64,000 nt of DNA, from NCBI GenBank assembly GCA_002694885.1, contig NZNM01000081.1, forward strand, positions 1 through 64,000, written 5' to 3'. Position numbers and translations under genes: made by a program. The notes under the pieces were generated by a model. It was not told the origin of the DNA, searched no databases, and was given only the letters and a program-made list of their open reading frames with translations. Source of the DNA: Opitutaceae bacterium. Lineage in GTDB: Bacteria; Verrucomicrobiota; Verrucomicrobiia; Opitutales; Opitutaceae. This document shows, piece after piece, positions 1 to 6,915 of the stretch. Each line of letters begins with the position of its first letter. Positions within the stretch are counted from its first letter, which is position 1.

Positions 1-1
1 A

Positions 2-787
2 AAGGTTCCAGCCTGGCTAGACTGGGAGCAGTGGGTTGGGCCAGCTCCGGAAGTTGGGTACAATGCGAACATTGCTCCTTTTGCGTGGCGGGGCTGGTGG
101 GACTACGGCACTGGCGCTTTGGGCGATATGGCCTGCCACATAATGGATATGGCCTATTGGGCGGTTGATCCTGGGGCTCCCACGAGCGTAAAAGCCCAGC
201 AGGCGGGGGCGACTAAAATTTCTCCTCCAATCAATTCCAAGGTGGTATGGGAATTCCCATCGAGCCAGTACACCTCGAATCGAGGCTTCAAGTATAACTG
301 GTACGATGGCTACTTGAATGCCGACTTCGATCGGGAAACCTGGTCGCTGATCAAGCACAGCCAAGAATACAATCATCCCGATGAGAAAGTATTAGGCGGC
401 ATGCCATTCCAGCAATTTGGAAGTGTTGTCATCGGGGAAGCTGGAAAGCTTATCTTCAATCGCCAGCATAGTCGATGGTTCGTACACTCCAACAACGATA
501 TCGATGGATTTGATTGGCCGGATAAGACCATAGCGCGGGCTTGGGACGAAGATCCGTATAAGGAATGGTATGACGCGGTGACGGGCCGTGTCGAGCAGGC
601 CGAATCGCATTTCGGTCAAGCGGGACCGTTCACGGAAACGGTGCTTCTCGGAGTAATCGCTCAGCAAAATCCGGACACTGAATTGGAATGGGATTCCAAG
701 GGTATGAAGTTCAAGGGTCGTGCCGATTTAGACGCGCTAGTCAAGCGCGACTACGCCAAGGGCTGGAAGTACAAGATTGATAGCTAG
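2..787 (+). CDS. Gfo/Idh/MocA family oxidoreductase, C-terminal part (5' end outside window)
   Basis: The frame is already open at the first bases of the window, so the gene begins upstream. About 261 residues are visible, followed by a TAG stop. The segment WWDYGTGALGDMACHIMD and the preceding WVGPAPEVGYN are typical of the C-terminal alpha/beta domain of secreted Gfo/Idh/MocA proteins, which are abundant in Planctomycetes and Verrucomicrobia. The N-terminal NAD(P)-binding Rossmann fold and any Tat signal lie outside. The family oxidises or reduces sugars and related polyols using NAD(P), and the substrate cannot be told from this part. A strong intrinsic terminator follows directly. The first in-frame ATG, at 119, is internal to the conserved domain and is not the true start. 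Confidence 0.85.
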   Translation, partial: KVPAWLDWEQWVGPAPEVGYNANIAPFAWRGWWDYGTGALGDMACHIMDMAYWAVDPGAPTSVKAQQAGATKISPPINSKVVWEFPSSQYTSNRGFKYNWYDGYLNADFDRETWSLIKHSQEYNHPDEKVLGGMPFQQFGSVVIGEAGKLIFNRQHSRWFVHSNNDIDGFDWPDKTIARAWDEDPYKEWYDAVTGRVEQAESHFGQAGPFTETVLLGVIAQQNPDTELEWDSKGMKFKGRADLDALVKRDYAKGWKYKIDS

Positions 788-814
788 GCGTACTAGAACT
801 AGAAATTTCAAGAT

Positions 815-844
815 CGTGGCTTTCGAGCCACGCCTTTTTTTTTT
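815..844 (+). terminator. Rho-independent terminator after the oxidoreductase gene
   Basis: A perfect 7-bp stem (CGTGGCT / AGCCACG) is closed by a UUCG tetraloop and followed by CC and a run of ten T. It lies 28 bases after the stop codon of the Gfo/Idh/MocA gene. Confidence 0.9.
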
Positions 845-1032
845 GGCGGATGGTATTAGAGAGGTTTCGTGTGGAATTCTTTTCAGGGATAGCCGGCGGC
901 TCTCGGGCATTTTGACGGGCTCCGTCTCAAAGCCAGTTGTTTAGGGAGATAGGGGCTTGGGCCGGGCACCCAGGTAAGCACGCGAGCCGCGTGCGATCCC
1001 AGGTTGCGACAAGAGCTTCCTGAGGGCGTCCG

Positions 1033-1287
1033 TTAAATCAGCTCGCCGATCGTTCCGGTGCTGGCGTTATTGAACGAATTCGTTTCGACACCGTACTTTT
1101 GCAGCAGCGTCAGGTGAAGGTTGGGAAGGGGCGTGTGTTCGTCGCAGATGACGTGTCCGAGAGGCTTCAGGCTGCCGCCAACTCTGCTGGCGAGCACGAT
1201 GGGGAGGTTTTCCTTCTTGTGGCCGTTCCCGTCCTTCATGCTGGAGCCGTAAAGCACAGTCGAGTTGTCGAGGAGACTTTTTCTACA
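1033..1287 (-). pseudogene. Remnant of a DUF1552 protein (C-terminal ~85 residues only)
   Basis: The minus strand encodes LLDNSTVLYGSSMKDGNGH, then ENLPIVLASRVGGSLKPLGH and LLQKYGVETNSF, ending in TAA at 1033. This matches the conserved C-terminal end of DUF1552 proteins, secreted Planctomycete/Verrucomicrobia proteins of roughly 400-450 residues. Upstream of the LLDNS block the similarity stops and the frame runs into unrelated sequence, with an ATG at 1365 that belongs to no DUF1552 start. Over 80 percent of the gene, including the Tat signal region, is therefore missing. DUF1552 genes usually sit beside DUF1592/DUF1587/DUF1595 genes, and none is present here. The call rests on remembered family motifs, not on a search. 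Confidence 0.7.
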
Positions 1288-1299
1288 AAGTGAAGGGGC

Positions 1300-1542
1300 G
1301 TGAACTATCTTCCCATGCCGAATGTCAGCCCGTCGCTTGCGGCCAGGGTCTACTGGGAGTCTCATGATGAATTCGAGCTGAAGCGCAAGAGCCAGTGGTT
1401 TGGATCTGTAATCACGCCATATGACGAATTGAAAGTGGAGAGGAATAGCTTGCTGATAGGATCGTTTTTAGGTGGCGAGGAAACTGAAATAAAGGACAGT
1501 ACGGTCATCCAAGTTGGAGCGAACTATTTAGCTGGAAATTAG
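1300..1542 (+). CDS. Unrecognised small ORF next to the DUF1552 remnant
   Basis: An open frame of 80 residues begins with ATG at 1300 and ends with TAG at 1540-1542. It overlaps the region where DUF1552 similarity ends, so its first 15 to 20 residues may be antisense to debris. The later part (WFGSVITPYDEL, GSFLGGEETEI) has ordinary protein-like composition, but I recognise no family. There is no signal peptide and no clear ribosome-binding site. It may be the tail of another broken gene fused to the remnant by a deletion. The interval 1543-1700 holds nothing recognisable. Confidence 0.25.
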   Translation: MNYLPMPNVSPSLAARVYWESHDEFELKRKSQWFGSVITPYDELKVERNSLLIGSFLGGEETEIKDSTVIQVGANYLAGN

Positions 1543-1700
1543 GAAAAAACGGAGAGTCGAATCGACTGTTTTTAGCGATTCGAAAAATAGTAGAGCTAGG
1601 AAAGCATTGGAGGACTTTGAACCATTTATAGACAGGCGGATCTGGATTTGGAGAGTGGAAAGATCTTGAGCAGGCGGAAGATCAAGCAAGCATAGGAGAT

Positions 1701-2477
1701 GTGAAAAAGGTATCGTTATCTAGCTTGGCAACAATCACGAGTCGTTTAAATGGGCATCCGCTCTATTCAGCTCTCAGCGATTTAGAGGATCTAAGAGTCT
1801 TCATGGAGCACCATGTCTACTCTGTATGGGATTTCATGTCACTCGCTAAAAAGCTGCAAGAACATGTGGCGCCGACTCGACAGCCTTGGATGCCGAACAG
1901 AGATGGTTCGCTTCGAAGGTTTATAAACGAGGTCATTCTTGAAGAAGAGTGCGACGAAGGTACCAACGAGGGAGAGTACCTAAGCCACTTTGAAATATAC
2001 TTGCGGTCTATGGCAGAAGTGGGAGCTGATACGCAACCTTGTAGCCAATTCCTTGATGCGGTTGCAGCAGGGGGCGTAGCGTCTGCGTTAAATATGGATT
2101 GCCTTCCTGGCCCATCCAAAGCCTTCACGAAAGCGACATTCGAAGTAATAGAAACTGGCAAACCGCACGAAGTGGCTGCGGCCTTCGCGTTGGGTCGGGA
2201 AAGCGTAATACCGAGCATGTTTAGAGACATTCTGGAAAAGTCAGAAGTTTTGGAAGAGTCGGCACCGACGTTCCACTTTTACCTGAGCAGGCATGTTGAG
2301 TTGGATGAGGGGCATCATGGACCCATGGCAATGAGGCTGTTGAACGAACTATGCGACGGTGATCCTCGCAAGGTTACTGAGGCGATCGAGTCAGCGGAAA
2401 TAGCGATAGAAAATCGATTGGGTCTATGGGACGGGGTGCTTAAGGCGATCCGAAGCAAGAAGTTGTTGTCCGTCTAA
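1701..2477 (+). CDS. DUF3050 family protein (haem-oxygenase-like fold)
   Basis: This 258-residue soluble protein shows the DUF3050 signatures LRVFMEHHVYSVWDFMSL (about residues 31-48), INEVILEEECDEG, SHFEIYLRSM and, near the C-terminus, FYLSRHVELDEGHHGPMA. The proposed start is GTG at 1701, with AGGAG only two bases upstream; this spacing is unusually short, so the true start may lie slightly elsewhere. The E/H and H-x3-D/E-x4-H groups resemble the ligand pattern of haem-oxygenase-like diiron oxidases. The family's biochemical role is not known to me, and a metal-oxidase activity is only inference. No partner gene is adjacent: a DUF1552 fragment lies upstream and a secreted propeller downstream. 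Confidence 0.8.
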   Translation: MKKVSLSSLATITSRLNGHPLYSALSDLEDLRVFMEHHVYSVWDFMSLAKKLQEHVAPTRQPWMPNRDGSLRRFINEVILEEECDEGTNEGEYLSHFEIYLRSMAEVGADTQPCSQFLDAVAAGGVASALNMDCLPGPSKAFTKATFEVIETGKPHEVAAAFALGRESVIPSMFRDILEKSEVLEESAPTFHFYLSRHVELDEGHHGPMAMRLLNELCDGDPRKVTEAIESAEIAIENRLGLWDGVLKAIRSKKLLSV

Positions 2478-2579
2478 TTTAGGGATAGCCGAAAAGAGGA
2501 TCTACAATAAGATAAAAAAAGGAATTTGTAGCTCTTTAGATTTGGTAATCGAATCTTAACAGCGTAGCGTTCTCGCCTA

Positions 2580-3899
2580 ATGGCTCGATTCTTCTTATCC
2601 CTCACCCCACCGGCCGGTATCGGGTATTGCGTTGTCCTAATGCTGTCCTATTCCGCCAGCTCCTCTGATTGGCCGCAGTGGCGCGGTCCAGAGCGCGATG
2701 GCGTTTGGCTGGAAAATGGAATCGTTTCTGAATTCGCTTCCGGGCAGCTGCCCGCCAAATGGAGCGCTCCGGTCGGATCTGGCTATTCTGGTCCCACGGT
2801 GGCCAATGGGCGCGTCTATTTGACGAGCTACTTGGGTAAGCCGAAGCAGGTCGAGCAAGTGCATTGCGTGGATCAGGCTACGGGCAAGGAAGTCTGGAAG
2901 CATGTTTACGATTGCGAGTACATGGATATTGGATACCCTCTGGGTCCTCGAGCAGCGGTAGCTATCTCCGATGGCAAAGCCTACGCTTTGGGTACCATGG
3001 GGCATTTGCACTGCTTGGATGCGGCCACCGGCGAAGTGATTTGGAAAATTAATTTCGAGGACGATTTCAACGCCGCCATACCGGTATGGGGAATTACTGC
3101 TTCGCCTTTGGTCGATGATGATCGTGTTTATGTTCAGGTTGGCGGGCAACCGGATGCCGTGGTTATGGCTTTTGACAAGAACACGGGTTATGAAGAGTGG
3201 CGTTCTCTTGATGGAGGAGCTTCCTACTCGGCGCCAAAGTTCATCGAACAGAATGGCAAGCAATTGCTCCTCGTGTGGACAGGCGATTGGTTCGCGGCTT
3301 TAGAAACGAAATCGGGCGAGCCAGTATGGAAAGAGAAGTTCAACCGAGCCAAAGGGGTGATCAATGTGGCTGATCCAGTGGTAGACAAGTCGACTGGGCG
3401 GATTTTTCTGACCTCTTTTTACGATGGGTCCTACCTCTATAAACTGGATACGGATAAAATGGATGTCGATTTGCTCTGGAAGCGCAAAGGGCGAAGCGAA
3501 ATTCACACGGATGCGTTGCACAGTATTATCATGACCTCCGTGATTTTAGGAGACTACGTTTACGGACTCGATAGTTATGGGGCTATGCGCTGCCTCGATC
3601 TGCAGAACGGGGACCGTGTTTGGGAAGATCAGACTTTGGTGGACGAGGGTCGATGGGCCACGGCCTTCTTCGTGCAGAATGGGGAGCAGACCTGGATGTT
3701 TACCGAAAAGGGGGAGCTCGTGATCGGCAGCCTTTCCCCGAGCGGATTTAAGAGCCTTTCCAAAACAAAGCTGATTGAACCGACAACTTTCCTGCCAAGG
3801 CGCAACGACAACATTCTTTGGTCGCATCCAGCCTATGCGGACAAGCACATATTCGTTCGCAATGACAAGCACTTGATAAGCGTGGATTTGTCGCTCTAG
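2580..3899 (+). CDS. Secreted PQQ-type beta-propeller protein
   Basis: This 439-residue protein has an N-terminal hydrophobic segment (about residues 10-25) that looks like a signal peptide, followed by DWPQWRGPERDG, the hallmark opening of verrucomicrobial/planctomycetal PQQ-like propellers. Repeated blades carry the pattern of a conserved W after G-x-x-x-W, for example DQATGKEVWKH, DAATGEVIWK, DKNTGYEEWR and DLQNGDRVWED. The family (BamB/PQQ_2-like) forms an eight-bladed propeller in the periplasm. Most members are not proven quinoproteins, and no cofactor site can be assigned here. It stands alone, and a convergent photolyase gene follows. ATG at 2580 has no obvious Shine-Dalgarno sequence. 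Confidence 0.85.
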   Translation: MARFFLSLTPPAGIGYCVVLMLSYSASSSDWPQWRGPERDGVWLENGIVSEFASGQLPAKWSAPVGSGYSGPTVANGRVYLTSYLGKPKQVEQVHCVDQATGKEVWKHVYDCEYMDIGYPLGPRAAVAISDGKAYALGTMGHLHCLDAATGEVIWKINFEDDFNAAIPVWGITASPLVDDDRVYVQVGGQPDAVVMAFDKNTGYEEWRSLDGGASYSAPKFIEQNGKQLLLVWTGDWFAALETKSGEPVWKEKFNRAKGVINVADPVVDKSTGRIFLTSFYDGSYLYKLDTDKMDVDLLWKRKGRSEIHTDALHSIIMTSVILGDYVYGLDSYGAMRCLDLQNGDRVWEDQTLVDEGRWATAFFVQNGEQTWMFTEKGELVIGSLSPSGFKSLSKTKLIEPTTFLPRRNDNILWSHPAYADKHIFVRNDKHLISVDLSL

Positions 3900-3941
3900 A
3901 ATTGTCGGCAGGGCGAGTCCTTCGACACTCATCGGACATTG

Positions 3942-3961
3942 CCGACCTGATGTCGGGTTTT
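3942..3961 (+). terminator. Possible weak terminator between convergent genes
   Basis: A 5-bp stem (CCGAC / GTCGG) with a CTGAT loop is followed by G and four T, about 40 bases after the propeller gene. The T-tract is short. GTCGGCA at 3904-3910 could instead pair with TGCCGAC at 3940-3946. Confidence 0.35.
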
Positions 3962-3980
3962 GCTCGTCGGGTTCCGCAAT

Positions 3981-5489
3981 TTATCGGCGAGCAGGCTTCC
4001 GGGGCCTGTTTGTTGCCCGTTTGCGACTGCCGTGTAGCTGGCGAACTTTCTCGCTATCGCTCTTGTAGTTCGCGTTCGTCCTGATTTCCCGAAATCGTTG
4101 TCTGGCTAACCTGACGGCCTCCGCGTGGTCAACTATGGGATGGGGATAATCTACTGTCGGCCGTAGAAAGTTGTCAGTTCCCCAATCGTGTATTTCTGAA
4201 ATTGAAAGTCTGGCGACCTCCGGAACCCATTGGCGAATAAAGGTCGCCTTAGGATCATGATCCATTCCTTGTTTCACTGGATTGTAAATACGCAAAGTAT
4301 TGATTCCCGTGGTGCCGCTTTGCATCTGCAGTTGGGAAATGTGAATTCCAGGTTCGTAGTCAATGAACGTTTGGGCGAGAAAGTCTTTGATGAGCCGCCA
4401 GTCGAGCCAGAGATCGTAGGCGGCGAATGAGACGAGCATCGCTCGCATCCTGAAGTTAATCCATCCGTGGGCTCTAAGGTAGCGCATGCAAGCATCGACG
4501 AAAGGGTATCCCGTTTGCCCTGATCGCCATGCCTCGAGCAAGTTCGCGTTGGGTGTTCTAGAGCGAAGATTATCAAGGCTTCGGTTGAAGCAGCTAAACT
4601 CGATTTGAGGCTCCATCTCGAGCTTTTGAGTGAAGTGGCAGCGCCAATGCATTCGGGAAAGGAATGAGGTCAAGGACCTGGGCCGTGGTCCTTCGCTGGA
4701 AAGCCCGCCTTTTTCGGCCTTCAGTTCGGCGACTCGAGCCCGTGTAGCTTGGACGACAACTTTAGATGAAATGCAACCCCAGGCGAGATAGGGACTTAGG
4801 CGAGAGCAGTGATGGGGAGCGGAGATGGGACTGCTCATGAGTTTTTCGTAGCCTTTGCTGCGGGTCTCGAGAAAAGAATCGAGAAGCTCGTGGGCTGCCT
4901 TCTCTCCTCCGAAAAGCTTATTTTCGTATCCAAATTCCTGATTAATTTCCAAGTCTGTGCTACTTGGCAATGAAACTCCGGTAATTCGCAGGTCGGGCGC
5001 CTTGGTGGATTTCGGGATTGGAATTATTTGAGCATTCATTCGTTCGTTCCATTTTCGCGACCATCCATCCCGGTTTCGAAGTCCTCGGATGACACCATTT
5101 TGCGGATACTCAATTAATTCGATACCCTGTTCTCTTGTCCAATTTCGCACGCACCGGTCTCGCTCGAAGGAAATGGCGTTTCCTGTTTCTTCGTGACAGT
5201 GAATGACGATTTTTCCGTAGGCCGACAACAAGTGAGTGAAGGCGGAAACAACATCTTCGTTCAAAACTAGGAGGGGGAGCCCCATTTTGCGGAGCGAATC
5301 TCTAAGCTCATTGAGCGCTTCAGAAATGAAATTCCAGTGTAACGAGCTACAATCAGGCGCTCTTAGCATCCGACGTTCAACAAGGAATAATGGCAGAACG
5401 GGGCCGCTTTTGCATGCATTTGATAACGCGGCATGGTCGAGTGTTCGAAGATCCCGCTTGAACCAGACAATCTGTATCGTATGCGACAC
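3981..5489 (-). CDS. Cryptochrome/DNA photolyase family protein
   Basis: This 502-residue flavoprotein has the usual order: an N-terminal alpha/beta antenna domain (IQIVWFKRDLRTLDHAAL near the start) and then the all-helical FAD domain (GYPFVDACMRYLRAHGWIN, MRAMLVSF, RIYNPVKQGMDHDP, FIRQWVPE). Photolyases repair UV-induced pyrimidine dimers with blue light through a reduced FAD, while cryptochromes in the same family act as sensors; the sequence alone does not separate these here. GTG at 5489 is chosen as the start because the antenna domain begins immediately after it and the upstream gene stops two bases before. The open frame continues further upstream but there overlaps the neighbour. The tail (GSRKRATNRPRKP) is strongly basic. 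It is almost certainly co-transcribed and translationally coupled with the upstream flavoprotein gene. Confidence 0.9.
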   Translation of the reverse strand: MSHTIQIVWFKRDLRTLDHAALSNACKSGPVLPLFLVERRMLRAPDCSSLHWNFISEALNELRDSLRKMGLPLLVLNEDVVSAFTHLLSAYGKIVIHCHEETGNAISFERDRCVRNWTREQGIELIEYPQNGVIRGLRNRDGWSRKWNERMNAQIIPIPKSTKAPDLRITGVSLPSSTDLEINQEFGYENKLFGGEKAAHELLDSFLETRSKGYEKLMSSPISAPHHCSRLSPYLAWGCISSKVVVQATRARVAELKAEKGGLSSEGPRPRSLTSFLSRMHWRCHFTQKLEMEPQIEFSCFNRSLDNLRSRTPNANLLEAWRSGQTGYPFVDACMRYLRAHGWINFRMRAMLVSFAAYDLWLDWRLIKDFLAQTFIDYEPGIHISQLQMQSGTTGINTLRIYNPVKQGMDHDPKATFIRQWVPEVARLSISEIHDWGTDNFLRPTVDYPHPIVDHAEAVRLARQRFREIRTNANYKSDSEKVRQLHGSRKRATNRPRKPARR

Positions 5490-5491
5490 TA

Positions 5492-6727
5492 CTAATATGA
5501 AAGCCCCGCGGTGAGGGGGGATTGAATTCGCTCCCAGATCGCTGGCAGGCGTTTTTTGAACGAGAAGAAGCCTTTTTGAGCGTGCGGAAATAGATCGGCT
5601 TCCCACCATCTTCGAAACAAACGAAGTTTGGATCCGCTAGAGGCTATGCTAGCCTCGATCTCGGCCCACTCATCATTCCAATATCCAACGTAAGGCTGAG
5701 GACAGAGGATAGTCTCGAGCTGATGATCGCTAATCCAGTCGACAATTGCATTCGCGTGATTTTGACAAACAAGGACAGTCGAGATTCCCAGGTTTTCGAG
5801 TCGACCAACGGTAGCATCCATCGACGAACGTCTGAAGTCGACGACTCTTTGGCTGGCACCGGCACTGGCGTATCGGTTTTCGGGGAAAAGGGCTAAGGCG
5901 GTTTGAGGCCTATTTTCGCCGAAGTCAGGTATGCTAGCATCGTCGTCGGTAAAGATGAATCCGTATTTTAATGGTCGAACGATTTCGATGGGAGCGGCTT
6001 GGATGCGGGGCGACAACGTTTGGATTGGGTCTTCAGTGAGTGCCACGGCTGTGGAAGCGAGTTGAGTCGGCGCGAAGCGATTTTCGGTGTATTTCGCGAT
6101 ATTGCTACGGCGGGCCAAATAGGTTTTCCCCTTCGTGTGCAAGCCAGCCACCCATCTCCAACTGAGCGTATTGCTTGCCACGTCGCCATCTAGAAGATGG
6201 GACAAGAAGAAATGGGCTCCAGCCTGCCATGGCAGTTTTAGGGTGAAAATCCAAATGCTGGCAAACCACATGCGAGCGTGGTTGTGCAGGTAACCGGTTT
6301 CAACGAGCTCTTTTACCCAGCTGTCGAAACAGTCAATTCCAGTCCTGCCGCTCTCCGCAGTGGCGATACCTCGAGCGAGAGAGTCGTCCCTAAGGACTAA
6401 ATTTAGATCGCGTCGATACTGATTCCAGATAGCCCGATGGTTTTCCAGGTATCCTTTCCAGTAGACCCTCCAAAATAACTCTTCCAGGAACTTGCGGCAT
6501 TGTCGCTCGGAGTGTTTCGATAGTGCGGCCCGGGCGCACTCGGCTTCGTTCAAAAGACCGATTCGAATGTAGGGTGAAAGGCCGGAGACCTTCGAGTTAT
6601 CATTTCGCCCATAGTCGTAATTGCGACATTTATGATATTCCAGGCCGGCACGAGGGCAGAAACGGTCAAGCTGTTCAAGGGCAGCGGATCTGGTAGCCAA
6701 CGCTGATTCTCCGTTCCATACAGTCAC
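5492..6727 (-). CDS. Photolyase-like FAD-binding protein with apparently permuted domain order
   Basis: This protein has 411 residues. The N-terminal half (about residues 15-225) is a photolyase/cryptochrome FAD-binding helical domain: FCPRAGLEYHKCRNYDYG, ELFWRVYWKGYLE, TGIDCFDSWVKEL, TGYLHNHARMWFAS, WRWVAGLHTKGKTYLAR. The C-terminal half (about 235-411) reads like a Rossmann-type alpha/beta domain and ends in HAQKGFFSFKKRLP, which resembles the end of a photolyase antenna domain. The order would then be the reverse of classical photolyases. Similar FAD-first proteins exist in other bacteria to my recollection; their substrate is not established for me. It starts at GTG 6727 and stops two bases before the next photolyase gene. 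Repair or light sensing is inferred from the FAD domain only. Confidence 0.8.
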   Translation of the reverse strand: MTVWNGESALATRSAALEQLDRFCPRAGLEYHKCRNYDYGRNDNSKVSGLSPYIRIGLLNEAECARAALSKHSERQCRKFLEELFWRVYWKGYLENHRAIWNQYRRDLNLVLRDDSLARGIATAESGRTGIDCFDSWVKELVETGYLHNHARMWFASIWIFTLKLPWQAGAHFFLSHLLDGDVASNTLSWRWVAGLHTKGKTYLARRSNIAKYTENRFAPTQLASTAVALTEDPIQTLSPRIQAAPIEIVRPLKYGFIFTDDDASIPDFGENRPQTALALFPENRYASAGASQRVVDFRRSSMDATVGRLENLGISTVLVCQNHANAIVDWISDHQLETILCPQPYVGYWNDEWAEIEASIASSGSKLRLFRRWWEADLFPHAQKGFFSFKKRLPAIWERIQSPLTAGLSY

Positions 6728-6915
6728 TTCTAGGAGAAAATCCAGTTAGTGTAGAGGGGCCAATTTGAAAATTTGCTAGGCGAGGAATTGAATAGAATTT
6801 GGGATTATCTCGCTCGAAAAGTTTTTGTCAGAAGGCTCTGTCTGGCTCAATTCAGGTGTGTCCACTCTGGGCAATGATCTATTTGCGAGCCTGGACCTGT
6901 CTGATTTAGGGAAAC

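Noticed and set aside
1366-1542. Upstream part of DUF1552 on the minus strand in another frame
   Set aside because: None of the three minus-strand frames shows DUF1552-like sequence there, so I do not extend the remnant.
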